NCBI GenBank assembly: GCA_963556495.2
Contig: OY747702.1
Location: forward strand, 14,187,403 to 14,251,402
Direction of reading: 5' to 3'
Origin: Valencia hispanica
Taxonomy: Eukaryota > Chordata > Actinopteri > Cyprinodontiformes > Valenciidae
DNA length: 64,000 bases
Shown here: one piece after another, positions 1 to 12,869 of the stretch
Layout of the letters: each line of letters opens with the position of its first letter
Position numbering within the stretch: the stretch's first letter is position 1
Program-made: the position numbers and the translations under genes
Notes under the pieces: generated by a model
The model's input: the letters and a program-made list of their open reading frames with translations, nothing else
Told to the model about the DNA's origin: nothing
Databases searched by the model: none

Positions 1-3000
1 CTGGAAAAAGCCAATTCTGGCCCCCTGCACCAACATGATCCCCTGTCACACAAAGATGGTAGTGAAAACATGAACAGCATGTTCCTGCAGGGGAGAACAT
101 AGAGTGGCTAAAAGGTGATGATGGAAACAGCAGGAACGTACCTGGCCTATTCTTTCAAACATATGAGCCAAGGGAAGGTAGGAAATGTGGACATCGGTGT
201 TATTCAGTGGACAGCTTAACTACAGCAGACGACCAGAATCCAGGGACGACGAGCCATGGGAACAGACAGAGAAGCATGTGGGACAGATGCAGAAAAGACA
301 GCATGGCATCTTCGTTGTCCACATGTACGACAGGAGAGAAGCTCACAAAAACCTCTGTCTCTCTCTGCATGTTAGACTGTGATTAGGACAGTGAATTAGC
401 AGTGTTGCAGGAAAACAATCCGCTCCAACATCCTAGACATGAGATGACACATAGGATGAAAATGAAAGCAGCCCCCCCCCCCCCAATCAGAGGGACCAGT
501 AAGAACTGTTTCTTTCCTGTACATTATTTGTCGTCTCCCCACATCTTGGCCAAGCTCCAGCATCATGTCTCAGTCAGTTATCAGTTACCTCGGACAGTAG
601 CTCTGAGGTAACCAAGGTAACCTGGTTCACACTGCAAGTAAGCTTTACAAACCTGTAACTATGTATTGCTCTGCATTTTGTGTTTCTAAACCCTACTGAC
701 AAGTTTTCCCAGCTTTAAACAGCACCTTCCAAAATGATGCACAAATTCAATTCAATTCAAAAATACTTTATTGATCCCAGAGGGAAATTAAGTAATTCAG
801 TAGAATTAATTACTTAATTCATTAATTAAGTAATTAAGTATTTTTAAAAAAAGTTTAAGAAAAATGAATTCACCCCTCCAATAATCACATTTGATCCCAT
901 TACAACCATGAAGTTCAACATATTTTAATGGCATTCTAAGCAATAGGGCAGCACAAAGGTAAAGTTAAATGTTTTTTTTACCATTTAGCTTTAAATTAAG
1001 GTTCAAAATAAATCCAGAGATTCTCTTCAGGTTTTGGGTTTAGTTAGAGAACAAACAACAGCATGAAGGTTGAGGAACATACAGGTCAGAGAGAAAGTTG
1101 TGGAGAAGTGTAAAGCAGCAATATACCAAGCTTTAAAGTCCATGGAAACTCTGGAGGAGCTGCAGAAATCCAGAACTCGGGTGAAAATATCTGTTAATTA
1201 TGCGCCCAACAAATCTGGTCTTTATAGCAAATGACAAAAGAAAGCCATTGTGAAGAGAAAACAATGAGAAGTCACATTTACACATGAAACTTTTGGGCCT
1301 GCATGCAAGGCACTATGTGTGGCATAAAACCAACGATGCACAACAACCTGAAGCCACCATTCACACTGGGTTACATGGTGGTAAGAGCGTCATGCTGTGG
1401 GATACTGATGGGAAGATGGCTGAAGATAAACACTGGCCAATCCTGGAAGAACAACTCAGACTGGGATATAAGAATATGTAGATATTAGAATTGCCTAGCC
1501 AAAGTCCAGACCTGAACCTAGTTAAGTAAAAAGTACTTCAAGGCAAATCATAGATTTATAAGACACGATCCAACAGAAGGGCAGTTTACATTTAAATTTT
1601 ATGAGCAGCCATGTTGGATTTTGACATCAGCATCGAAAGCTCAACTTAAGTGAGCATTTCCAGTTGCATTTAAATACATGAAAATTCATGTTAGACTTCT
1701 TGGTACAGATGAAAGGCCTCATATCACAAGAGACTCACCTGCGTCACTCTGATGATGGAGGAGCAGTTGGACACAATATTCCCGTGTGTTAACTTTGCTC
1801 CTTTTGGGTTCCCTAAAAATCCAGAGGAACAGAAGGATGGACATTTAGCTCATGATGGAAACTGTTTCCTGCGCAGTTCAGTGGGCATGTGCTACCTGTG
1901 GTTCCACTGGTGAAGCAGATGACTGCCATGTCATCAGGCTGAGGGGGCTGATGGTGGTCAAACAGAGGAGTTCAGCATCACATATTTGTCTGAGTTAGAA
2001 CATTCTGTACAGAGCTGGTGTTACTTACAATAGGCTGCTCATGGTTGTCCTGTCCAATAGCCTGAGGAGCAGAAAGGTAGGTATGGTCTTAAAGGGAGGA
2101 AAGCTATGAAACAGCAAGTTTAAATTCAAAGATGGCGGCTACTGGGAATGCAAAAAACAAGACGGTAAAAAAACTGAAATCTGATCCTTTCAAATGAAAA
2201 TAGTAAGAAAAAAACCTAAACATTTAGGAGAAATAAACTAGCAAAAGGTTTGATATAAAAAGTAGAAACAACTCAGCAGAGAGAACCATAAAACATGTCC
2301 AACAAGCAATGACAGACACAGCCTTAAAGTCCATCAACCAAAAGTGATGCAAGAGTTGAGGCTCTCCAGACCTCCATCTCCGGCAGGCTCAGGATGTGGA
2401 CTCCGGCCTGCTGGCCTCTTTCCACCAAGCTGGCACTGGGGGTCTCCATCAAAACCATGGTCTTCACTGAGTGCTTCATGTCTTTCACACAGTCCAACAC
2501 CAGACTGGCTTTATCAGCTACATCACACACTATGGTGGAGATGGAAGCTGCAGAAACACAACCCAGGAAGAACTTTGACCCAATGGCACACTCAAACACA
2601 GTGACTTGGAACAGTATGGATAAACTATTTCACATTCCTTAGCAGCACAAGGACAACCCTCTGTGTGTTTTATTGGGATTTTATGAGATTTACTGACACA
2701 AAGTAGACCCTAATCTTTATGTGGAAGGTAAATGTTACATAAGATGCTGTGTTCTTAGTGGCATGCAGAGTACATTTCACATGTAGGCCAGACAGTTTGG
2801 TCACCTTCTTCCACACATCTGCTGTGTCAGCTTCATGTTTTGTAGCACACTGTAGAAGTCACATGGGGTTTACCTTTGTCAATGATGTAGGAAATGGCCT
2901 CCGTTCCCAGTGTGTCATAAAGAGGGACGGACACCAGGGAATAGGTGTAACATGCCAGTTCACTGATGGTCCACTAGACACACAAAGCAGCATTATGGAC

Positions 3001-4664
3001 CCAAAACAGAAGAACACAACATATGCTAGACAGGAATTCTGACATAAAAATGTGTTTTTTATAGGTTCATACCTCTGGTCTGTTCTGGGAGAAAATACCA
3101 ATGTGGGGGTCGGTGGTTTTCGAGTGTCCTTTGTGAAGAAATGCAGAACCCAGATTTTCTGCTCGCTTCATTACCTACATGACACACACACACACACAGA
3201 ACCTGTTAATGTAGAACAGGTATGCTGATACACTGAGGCCATGTCCACACATAGCAGGTTTTTAAAAAAAACAAATATCCTTCCCCTTCCATCTAGGAGA
3301 AAAACGTGGGTGCTTTCTGAAATAAAAATCCATCCACACCTAACCGCATAAGTGCGTTCTTAAGCACATTCATATGCATGCTAAACCTGTAGCGGGCAGC
3401 AGTTCCCCCAAATCCTATCCAATCATAATGACTTTCTATTTTCTAACTTCAACATAGAGCAGTAATTGAGCTTGCAAAAAAGAGCAAGCAAAAAGCGCTG
3501 GGACAATCATTGATGCCAACACAGCTCTGAGTGGAAACACAGGTCACACCTGTGATGTTGGAGTATTTTTGTCGTTGACAGTGACGTTGTGAAACCTAAA
3601 ACTCCAGTTATTCAGTATTTATTTAGGCAAATACTTAAAACTGAGAATTTCCTAATCATTACTATGGTCGGATGTTTTTGAAAGAATTGTTTGTGATGCC
3701 GTAAATCTGCGTTTTCTTGTGGATGACAGGCCAAATCATAGTAAAATATCTTTGTTATATGAGACACCTGGCTACCTGTGGACAAGGCATTAATTATAGA
3801 CAAGGAAAGGAGCATATCAACAGTCAAAAGGAAATGATTTATTAGGTAAAACAATAACAAGCACCTCTTTGTAAGACATCCACTCATAAGGCTGTTTTGG
3901 TTTCCTGAAGCCCAAACAGGGACCGTTATCTGGGAGGTGAATGAGGAGGAGAGGAGAAGGGTCAAAGTGACAGGGAGAAAAACAAGTCACATTTTCATTC
4001 ATACATCTGGTGCTGACATGCAAAACATCCATTCCTGCTCAAACTCTGTAAAACTAGAAACAATCAGGACGCTGATTTAACAAGCTGCTCAAATAAAACT
4101 GCTGTGGTTCAGAGTGTTGACTGTGACGTCTCGGCCCCCATTCAACCAGAGGGTTAGAGTTTTATGCTCCCCATTAAAGCTTTAAGCTTAAGTCAGCTCC
4201 ACTCTCCATCATCACTTGTGACTTACTGGAGACTTTAACACCTCTGATGAAGAACTCATACATAGTTCTGGCATCTTCATAGATGTGAGTAAGATAACCG
4301 TCTCCTTCCAGAAGCACAGAGCGATGCACAAAGTCGCTGTCCTGAAAAACACAACACATTCTAAAAAAGCCAATAACAGTGATTTCAAAAAGTGTTTGGC
4401 TTTTAAATGGTTGTAGCCAGGCTTTAGACTACAATGCCATTTGTGTCCATTCTTTACCAGGCAAGTGTGTTCATTTTTCACTTGGACTTAACTCACCGGA
4501 ACCTCTGCCGACTGCATGTGCAAGTCGCAGACCGGCAGGAGGGCTTTGGGTCGTGTGGCCAGGTAGTAGGTGGTCGCAGCAGCCACTGCTCCCATGCTGA
4601 CCACCATGGGGGTGGAGACGTTCCTGATGTACTGGCTGACATCTTCCAGACCTAACAGGTTCAT
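1..4664 (-). CDS. acsl: Long-chain acyl-CoA synthetase (ACSL1/5/6 group), N-terminal half, 11 exons, cut by window edge
   Basis: Enzymes of this family join long-chain fatty acids to CoA using ATP, on ER or mitochondrial outer membranes. Coding exons in order: 4664-4497, 4341-4227, 3929-3865, 3174-3073, 2973-2874, 2547-2372, 2061-2029, 1947-1896, 1812-1739, 219-142 and 42-1. They join in frame to 335 residues, about half of the usual length near 700. Visible motifs: an N-terminal hydrophobic anchor (about residues 20-36) before ATRPKALLP; NGPCLGFRKPKQPYEW; VPLYDTLGTEAI; the AMP-binding loop FTSGTTG-NPKGA split by an intron (about residues 264-275); and ISYLPLAHMFER. The start is the ATG at 4664-4662, preceded in frame by a TAG stop. 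An acceptor-like site near 4718 suggests an upstream 5'UTR exon. Sequence features are mixed between ACSL1, ACSL5 and ACSL6, so the paralogue is left open. Confidence 0.93.
749..800 (-). repeat. Short 3' tail of a Rex1-type LINE
   Basis: Read on the minus strand, this is a short LINE end: CCCTCTGGGATCAATAAAGT followed by an AATTGAATTGAATT tail. The same end is seen at the 3' terminus of the long Rex1-like copy at 38.24 kb, so this is a severely 5'-truncated copy. Confidence 0.6.
1020..1545 (+). pseudogene. Degenerate Tc1/mariner transposase remnant
   Basis: The plus strand keeps recognisable pieces of a Tc1 transposase in broken frames: a segment ending in tttgggcctgcatgcaaggc (the LFGLNAKRYVWR region), a glycine-rich HGG segment, and at about 1500 the SQSPDLN segment just before the catalytic Glu. 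Stops and indels are frequent and no terminal repeats were found. It appears to belong to the same Tc1 family as the minus-strand remnant at 53.64-54.65 kb. Confidence 0.6.
3235..3795. mobile_element. MITE-like DNA element A in acsl intron
   Basis: The left end reads gaggccatgtccacacata and the right end, reversed, reads gccttgtccacaggtagcc, giving loose terminal inverted repeats. The right-end portion matches, in inverted orientation, the start of element B at 6656, and the stretch near 3470-3510 matches element B near 7560-7600 in inverted orientation. No clear target-site duplication was found, so the superfamily is open. Confidence 0.45.
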
Positions 4665-4718
4665 TCTCTATAGGAACTCCTGGCTCAGTATGCTGCTACT
4701 GCTGCTGCTGAAGCTGGA

Positions 4719-6655
4719 GACAGAGAGGTGTGTTTGGGGCCTGAGGTGCTGGATGAACGATGGCGGTCAGGAGGTGATCTGGACAGAACAGGATAGGAAG
4801 CTTCAGTGTTAATGCAGGTGGAGTATGTACTTGAGAAGCATACTGTGTCTGCTATGAAAGTTAACACTACTCTTCTATTACACACAGCAGGACTCCTAGC
4901 GCCATTTTAATAACAAGGTTATTTATATGAGGTTCAGCCGTTTAGCCTAGCCTGCTGCTCGCTGTGTGACTTGCTAGTTTTCCCATTATAACACCCAAGG
5001 AGGAACATCTATCATATGATTCTGAGATGAAATTAAAATATAAAAAATGTTTTTTCTATATCTATCTGGCAACAGTTAGCTGCCTCATCATCTACACCCA
5101 TCTCAAATCCATATTAGGACCCAACAGCAAACCATCTGGTCCAGGTTCTACACTTTTACTATTTAAACATGAAGACGTGTTGAGAAGAAACCAAGTGTAT
5201 CCCATAAGTTAACAACTTGGATAACCACCTTTAGCAGCAATGTTTTCTGCATGAGCATCCATCTCTCACTGATTATCAAACATAATGTACAGATGGATCT
5301 TTTATTTTGTTCCCTCCAAAGCTGTGAGAGTGTGAAACCAAAATCAGACATTTCTACTTTGGTATGATCTGCTTAAAGGACATCATCCCAAAAGTCTTGA
5401 GATTCCCTCAGATCCAGCTTTTGTAAACCCAACTCATGCTGCCATCTTTTTAGACAGAAGAACACCAACATTGGTTTAGTTTTGTTCTAGTGGATCAGTC
5501 AGACCTTGCGCTTGAGTTGCTGGGACATCCACACTTTGGGTCTAAAATGTTTCCAACTTGGAATGAATCTTTCACACTGTAGAAAGAAATGACTTTATTA
5601 CTCGTCTCTGATGGATGGGCAGCACCACTTGCTTCTCTTCTATGGTTTCAACACAGATTTAAGCTCCAGAGCAGCAAACTAAGGGGGGGTGACTAACCCT
5701 ATTAAAAGGGTTCTAGAACATTTCTGACATTTGGAAACTGTTCCTTGTAGCATATGAACCTTTGAAAAAGGCCCAGGAGCCTTGATAAACGGCCAAATAA
5801 AGCCCTACAATTGGAAGACTGGTTTCCCCCGCCCACTCTAAAATATTAAATGAGCTGCATGCTGATTGGCCGGTTTATCCTGATAGCTCCATAACAATAG
5901 GGTAAATAGTTCTATAACTGACAGTTACATACTGCTGATGTTGAAGTGGGCGGGGATATGTACATTAAAGTAGGTGTGTCTAGAGCTTATGATGCATTAT
6001 CAGAGCTTTGCCCAGAATGGCCCGTTTCTCCATGAGAATTAGAAAAGTTGGAATTTGCGTAGAAAAGCCGGTCGGAAACGGCACAGACTTTTTGGTATGG
6101 TACATGTGCGCGTTTGTGAGAGCAGATGGCTGAATGTGGCCCCAGTGTAACGCGCTTTGAGTGGTCAGTATGACTAGAAATGGGCTTTATAAAAGTTGAG
6201 TCCATTTACAAATGAATACCAAAAACTGCTCTGCTTCTTTTTCTGCCCCCCCCAATTAGCTGGACTGAGCTTGTTTAATCTGCTTCTTCAGTGTCTTCCT
6301 CTCCAGCAAGCACAGGTTACCAAGCCAGGACACTAAAGAAAAGTTCAAACTGGAAAGGTTCTGTAAAACATTGCCTATTTAATGTGAAAACGAGATAACT
6401 TCCATAGACGGAATAGACTCCGTTGTCTCTTCTACACATATATATATCTTCACTGCTTAAACTATAGCTTTGCATCAATGATTGACCAAAGCTATTTGTA
6501 ATATAGCACCTATTCAATGGTTTACCCGTCACATATGGTGGACTCTGGAGTTCTGATTGCTCACATCAGCCATGTGCTTTGTTTTTGAGGTGTGTCTTCC
6601 CACTAGACCGAGTCAGCGCCTGAAACCATGGCTGCTCACATTGACTCGATGCAGA
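4719..6655. other. Non-coding stretch upstream of acsl coding start
   Basis: This probably lies in the first acsl intron(s) if the 5'UTR begins further right. It has a CAG-rich patch near 4690-4720 and long AT-rich spacers. I recognise no exon and no intact repeat. A stretch at about 5200-5560 looks repeat-derived but could not be assigned. Confidence 0.4.
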
Positions 6656-7672
6656 CTGAGGCCTTGTCCACACATAAAATTAAGATATTTTTCTACGATA
6701 TGACCCGTCATCCACACGAAAACGCAGATTTAGGGCAACAAAAACTCCGACCAAAGTGAGGATTTGCTTTTTTCCGTTTTAAGTGTTTGCTTGTACACAA
6801 CGTCACTATCTGGGACAAAAATGCTGCGACATCACATGTGCGACCTGTTTCCACTCAGAAACAGCATGGATGCCCTCAGAGATGTGTTGGCATTGTCACT
6901 GCACGATCTGTTCAGGAAGCACGATCCGTACCATGAGCCCATCTGCGCATGTGCGCAAGGAACTACTTTCGGGAGGGTTTAGTTCTCGAGACGCTACAAG
7001 ATGGATGGATTTGCGCTCTTTAAATTAAACATTGACTTCAACTGTGACTTTTGTCATATAGAACCAGAAACTATCATTCATCTGTTTTACCGCTGCACAT
7101 ATAGCAAAAACCTCTGGAGTCATTTAGAGCAATTATTTATAGGAAAGCCGGTCATGTGATCGGTCTCCAGGAGAGGAGGATCACATGACCGGTTTAAGGT
7201 TACGAATGCAGCAAGTAAATTTATCAGCAAGTAAATGTATCAGATAAATAAGAAAGCTGTTAAGATTACTAATGCCGCATGTAAATATATCAGATCAGAC
7301 AACTAGTGTTTCCCCGTGATTTTTTTCTGTTTTTTTTGTTATGTTGTTAATCCTTTTTGTATAATGGTTCAGCAAGATTGCTTATCTATTTCTATTCATT
7401 TGTAAAGTGTAAATGGCCTTGATCTGTAAATTAACAAATAAAAAAAAATAAAAACAACAACAAAAGAAATCTACCCGGAAGTAGTTCCTTGCGTGCATTC
7501 GCAGATGGGCTCATGGTACGGATCGTGCTTCCTGAACAGATCGTGCAGTGACAGGCATCATCGATTGTCCCAGCGCTTTTTGCTTGCTTGTTTTAACAAG
7601 CTCAATTACTGCTCCATGTAGAACTTAGAAAAATATTATTTTAAAATAACCCGGCTACGTGTGTACATGTCC
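6656..7672. mobile_element. MITE-like DNA element B with internal inverted repeat and L1-type tail
   Basis: The left end (gaggccttgtccacacataa) and right end (reverse of about 7640-7672) match element A in inverted order. Inside is an inverted repeat: arms of about 79 bp at 6895-6974 and 7474-7552, nearly identical. Between the arms sits an unrelated LINE-like tail. See the separate entry and finding. Confidence 0.45.
6990..7465 (+). mobile_element. 5'-truncated L1/Tx1-type LINE tail with CCHC-like knuckle
   Basis: A short open stretch at about 7018-7158 encodes CDFCHIEPETIIHLFYRC, the C-x2-C-x8-H-x4-C type pattern found at the C-terminus of L1/Tx1 reverse transcriptases. It then reaches a stop, a hairpin (stems 7145-7161 and 7179-7195) and an A-rich tail ending near 7465. 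Everything upstream of the knuckle is missing. Confidence 0.55.
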
Positions 7673-7679
7673 ATCAGCG

Positions 7680-9898
7680 TACTTTAGCATACGACGGCCT
7701 TTAAAAAGTGCTGATACAAAAAGTTTGTGTTACAGAAAGTGAACAAAAGGGGTGAGGTCGTACACCCTTGAGGTCAGCCCATTAACCCTGTAAGACCCAA
7801 TGTTGTAACATCTCTATTTCAAACAAAAGAAGTATACAAATGTTGACTTTTATTGTGTTTTTTTACCCAAACTTAGAGATTGAACCTTACTGTTCGGTCT
7901 TGAAATGCTATTGGATAAGAATTTGCCATTAAGTTCCCTCCACAGGGTCACAAACTACAACAACTTAAAAAACCTTGGCTAAGCAGGATCTCTGTGATGC
8001 ACTGTAACAGATTCATCAGAAAGACGTAGATAAAATGTCTTTTTAACATTACTGGGTGACCATTACAATGTCAAGAACAGTGGTCTCTCACCCTGGTCTT
8101 CGAGATCTACTGATCTTCAAGTTTTAGATCCATCCCTGCTCCAACCAGCAGAATCAAATGAATAACTTGTTACCAAGTCTTTCCCAAGCTTCATAGTATG
8201 CTGAAGAGGTCGTTTGTTCATTTGGTTCAGCTGTGTAGGAACAGGGATGCATCATTTTTGTGCAATACTTGTCCAAAAACACAAAATAGAGAATGATTTA
8301 TATTATATTTAACATGACATGTTCATACTTCTACAAACCACCAAAAATGATGCTCCTGACTCTCTATGCTCCAATTGTTAAAAAACAAAAAAACAATCTA
8401 AAATCCATTAAAGCATAAATCAAATTCCTCAAGAAGCTGTTTAATTAGGACGTATGGATCAATTGTGCTAAAAGCAGAGAAAAAAACAAGTCTTGATTTT
8501 ACATAAGCAGTCCAACTGGCTGATGATTAGTCAAGAAAATGAATAAAATTAGCAGCACATGGCTTCTATTTTCCCTTAAATTCTTTAGAAGCAGGGCTGA
8601 ATGGAATAAAACCTGTTACCCTTTTACTGTAGGACTGCCTAAAGGACTGATGAATCATCAGCAACTACTACTTCCATTACACAACTACCAACATGCTTTT
8701 AGTCTGGAAAATCAGGTAGAATGAGTCACTTTATTGTGAATGACATGGGGCAGATGTATTATTAGATCACTTTGCAACTAGGTCAAAGTTCAACGGTTTT
8801 CCAGCCAGAATCAAAGACCTCCAGGACCCTCTGCAAATCCCAATAAAAAAACAAACAACCAAGTTGAGCTTCTCTTAGATCACATCATGTCTTCTTATTG
8901 ATGCAAGAAGATCCAACACTGACACACAGTAGGAACCTGTAAAAATATCCGAAACCTTTTGGAGAAAATATTATATTCGCTCTCTTGATTCTCCAATCAG
9001 GATGAATCTTCTCCACATTTCCAGCCCTGAATGCAACAGACTCACTTCTTTTGGACAGAATAAGTTTGGCTGATTTGGTTTCTCATTGTAAATAAACTCT
9101 AAATGAAAACAGAGTGAGATTTGGGACACAGAACTGCACCTGAACTTATGTCATCAGATCTAATGTCACATACTCATCAGGTTTTCAGGTGCAGCTGGTG
9201 GAGGTGGAGTTAACCTGTCCTTCATAGTTGGTGCGAAACATATTCTCAGCCTAACAACTCATTAACATGTAGAAGAAGGTGGAGTTAGAGACAAGTTTGA
9301 GTCAACCTCAAACAGGCCGAGTCTACTTTCTTTACTGTATGTGAGAATATGAGAACAAACCTGCTTCAACCATGACCAAGTTCATGACATAAATGGACAT
9401 TAAAGACACCAGACACAAGGGCTGGAGGATGTTTAGGTAACTCTATGTAATACAAAATAACATATCAGTCCATGCTTCAGTTGACTGACTGAAGCATCTT
9501 ATCTTCATAAATACAAATATATCAGCGATCAGCGGACATATCAAGAGAAATCATTGTGGGAGAAATCAGTGCCTGAGTGGTGGTAAAACTCCACATATCT
9601 TACCTTTTTCTAATCTGTCAGCGCAGCACATTAACTCTCTGGTTTAGACGTTATTACTGAGTGAAGACGACTCAATGTTTAGCCATTCTAAGGACCAGTG
9701 TGGTGTCTACAACGGAAGTCAAAGGAACAAGAAGAATGCATGAGAGAAGAGCATGAACAGACATAAAGTAGATAACAGGAAGGCTGAATAGATCACCACA
9801 AAGTGACCATTTGATCCTTTATACTGTCGCGGTGTCCATCTCCAGTCCATAAAGGTCAGTGTGCTGCAGCTTAGGAATGTGTCCCAGCACCAACATAC
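7680..9898. other. Intron or intergenic spacer, one degraded MITE
   Basis: At about 8085-8250 there is a degraded palindromic MITE (ctcaccctggtcttcgagat to ggaacagggatgcat), similar in plan to the one at 10061. The rest is AT-rich with no supported exon. Confidence 0.4.
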
Positions 9899-9938
9899 CT
9901 GAGTCAAATAACACAATGACCTTCTCATCCACACACTT
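9899..9938 (-). CDS. Candidate 40-nt coding exon of an unidentified gene
   Basis: Between an acceptor-like ...actcagtag and a strong donor (CAG/GTATGT) the minus strand encodes KCVDEKVIVLFDS plus one base. The exon starts in phase 0, which is compatible with the donor phase of the candidate first exon at 14503-14556. I do not recognise the protein. No downstream exon in matching phase was found, so this may be a chance match. Confidence 0.28.
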
Positions 9939-10060
9939 CTACTGAGTCCTTCTAATCAACAAATTACAGGATTCAGTTTAATTGACACAGAGACTAATCT
10001 AAAAGTCGCAGGACACAGGTCCTCAAGGTCTGGGGTTGTCACATGTGTGCTTTGGAGCAT

Positions 10061-10245
10061 TGTTTCCCAGCCCTGTTCAAGGCACACCGCCCTGCATGTT
10101 TTAGATGTCTACCTGCTTTAACAGGCCCGACGGCAGTTAAGAAAAAGCCTGTCAATCAGCCATTAGTTAAACTGTAGTGTGCTGAAGCAGGGGAACATCT
10201 AAAATATACAGGGCAGTGTGCCTAGAGGACCCGGGTTGGGAACCG
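10061..10245. mobile_element. Palindromic MITE
   Basis: The left arm tgtttcccagccctgttcaa...ggcacacc and the right arm (reverse: ggttcccaacccgggtcctc...ggcacact) form long imperfect inverted repeats around a centre of about 90 bp. Both arms continue into gccctgcatgttttagatgt-like sequence. It has no coding capacity. This type is common in teleost genomes. Confidence 0.6.
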
Positions 10246-11396
10246 CTTATTTAGAGCTTCCAACCTCAGCTGGTGGACTCAGAACTGCTTTTTGCCAGCA
10301 TTAAGGTCAGGGTCTACCACTGTTCTCAAGAATTCCCATCAAACTACTGCATTAGTAATTATTATGAAATATAACTGATGACTGCCTTTAGTGGCCCAGT
10401 GTATGTCCTGTCGCCTAGCAACCATGACAGCTTTAAACAAAAGGTCAAAATCTTGCTCTTTTTTTTTCTTACTTATTTAATCATTTTTGTTATACAAGTA
10501 ATTTATTTACAAAACGAGATTTTAAAAAGCATGTCTGGGCAAATGACACAATGGCTTTAAGGTCTTAAAGCTAAGATTTTAATATATTTTAAACTGTGCT
10601 CCTCACCCGCTTCATCCATTATTGTTACAAGAAAAAGAAAACTCTCCAGTGCAGCGTGCAATGAATCTTGAGATAGGGCTGAGACGGATCCATTAGAACC
10701 GTCCTTTACGTCCAGGAACAGGAGAACACATTTGGAGGAGCCTTCATCGCATCACTCTGACCTAATCGGCCTTTGAAGGACGTAGCACCAGAATGTGGAC
10801 ACACCAAAAAACGATTAAATTCCAATAGGTGCATCTCTAATTTTCAATAACTTGGTAATTTAGAAATATTTTTTGGTAAACAAGAGAGTCCATACGACTT
10901 TTGGAGTTGAGGAGCCGCTTAATAAAGGTTGTGATTGTGATACATCTGCAAAGGCAGTTAAGCAGAGGTGGAAACAGAGTCTTATTGTTAGAGAAGTAAA
11001 CCTAGCAGAGCTCCTTTTACAGATTAATAACAACAACACTGAATGTGCTGAATTTACCAACAGGAGGAGGAATGTGTATTTGGTTTCATTTGTTCCTCTG
11101 ACAGCAACAATCCACACACTAACTTGTGAGACCAGTGTGACTGAACATGTTGGAAACGGCCAAACAAAACCCAAACTATGGTGCAGACATACACCACACA
11201 CCACATCTGGATAAGATCAAGAGGTAGGAAGACTCAACGTTGTATACCATAAATGTTGTTACCCTTAAAGTGTGGTGTAACTGGTTAGTAGACTTTAAAA
11301 GTAAATAAAAAACAGTTAATGAAAACAACAATGAGACATAAACTGGAAAAACAAGTAGATAAAGAACGATGAAACAGGACAATACTTGGCACTAAC

Positions 11397-11510
11397 CTGG
11401 AACATAAAGCAGTGGATGTTTATTCTCTGCTGATCATCCACGGACGGCGACCCTGGCAACGCTGCTGCTGCTGCTGCACACAACGAGGAGGAAGCTCTCC
11501 TTGTACACTG
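11397..11510 (-). CDS. Candidate CAG-rich exon, coding or 5'UTR
   Basis: The minus strand has an acceptor-like ...gttattgtgtcag, an open phase-0 frame with a run of six Ala (five from GCA repeats) and then SVDDQQRINIHCFMFQ, and a donor CAG/gttagt. It could be a coding exon of the same unidentified gene as 14503-14556 and 9899-9938, or an untranslated first exon of acsl. Phases allow either. Confidence 0.27.
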
Positions 11511-12412
11511 CTGACACAATAACCCAGAGAGACCTGTTAATAGATGAGTAGCCAGAGGCAGCCTTCCAATCACACACAAGACAGACATCAGGAAGCCCTC
11601 TGATAGGCCGACTGCTCCAAGACAGTCAGTCTGATTGTTTACAATCGGCCTCTGAGAAAGTCAATGAGCGAGATAGGAAAAGAGACAACAGCATAGCGAG
11701 TTCTGCTAGTTTATGACTTTGATATAGGCCCATAAAGTCCACTGTTTAGTGCTTACCCCTCTGTTCTATTCAAAGAGAACAACAAGTGGAGTGAAGGGAA
11801 ACACTACGATTCTCAGAGAGTGTGTTGAAAATGAGACCAAGGAGCAACTCAGTGGTCTCACCTCTGCCTCAGTGACCTATGACCCCTGCATGGTCAGCTG
11901 GGATGATTACATGGGCCGAGATAAAAGCTGATCAAAGAGGAAAAACTGCAGAGGACATTAAAACAAAAAACACTATTGGAGTCCATTCATTTGTGTCATT
12001 TGTAAAACTTGAAGCTAGCTCTTTACTCTTCAATAAATCCTGACGTCTCAATGCCTCGAAAACAGAGGAAAAGCTCAGTTCTCTTAATTTAAATAACACA
12101 ATAACCGCTGATAAATGTAATGCCTAATAATGAGGTCAAAAAGACCCCGGTACACGTCTGGAGCAGCATGTACAAACAACATTGGTGCATGTGATAGATT
12201 TTCATTAACCAGTCAGCTGATGGGAGTGAGAGTAAGAGATAAAAATAAAAGAAATCATTTAACCTCCTTATGCAAGGCTGGATTATGAAGTAGGCAAAAG
12301 GTGAAACATTGTGGACCCCCAACACCCCCCACTGTGGGTAAACATGGATCCTAGCTATCCTATTGCTTTATTTTATAATACAAAAATGCTTTCAATGGCT
12401 CCACAATATTGC

Positions 12413-12414
12413 CC

Positions 12415-12445
<31 letters not shown>

Positions 12446-12449
12446 ACAT
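12413..12449. repeat. Poly-C followed by (CA)n microsatellite
   Basis: About 19 C residues run directly into about nine CA units. Length is likely variable and error-prone in assembly. Confidence 0.85.
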
Positions 12450-12869
12450 ATTAGAACTTCCATGTATTATGATGGGATTGTGTGTGATAATAGAGATGGT
12501 ATAATTCTCTAAGTTGGTCAAAAATTGCATGTTTTTTTCTGTATTCGAACTGTGTGTAAGCCTGTCACAGTAAACAATAACTCATATGATAAATTCAAAT
12601 GAGCTGGATAATTCTTCCAGCTGTGATGATCTCCATTTCCATGCGTGTTTGTTTGTTTTCCTCATGCGTCTCCCTCTTTCTACCCAAGAGATGGTCCATA
12701 TATCTGTGGTGGCAGAGTTTATGGGATGTCTTTTTTTTATTCAAACCGAGTGTTTTTCTTGGTAGTTTGCACCTTTTTTTTTCACAACACCTAACGGGTA
12801 GTTTTGCCTGTTTTTCATATCTGAGTCAACGTGATTCAGATTTCCTAAAGGGTAATATTGTTTCCAGAG

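Larger units (their letters stand above)
220..1738. other. acsl intron with transposon remnants
   Basis: This intron separates the exon ending NIVSNCSSIIRVTQ from the exon with ISYLPLAHMFER. It holds a run of 12 C near 470, a LINE tail at 749-800 and a dead Tc1 piece at about 1020-1545. I saw no exon in it. Confidence 0.6.

Noticed and set aside
9600..9640. Possible exon with a strong gtaaga donor on the minus strand
   Set aside because: Its open frame does not match the phase left by the candidate exon at 9899-9938, and the fitting frame hits a stop.
10873..11214. A 113-codon plus frame overlapping a 114-codon minus frame
   Set aside because: No splice sites, family motif or promoter fits, and two long frames on opposite strands in AT-balanced DNA occur by chance.
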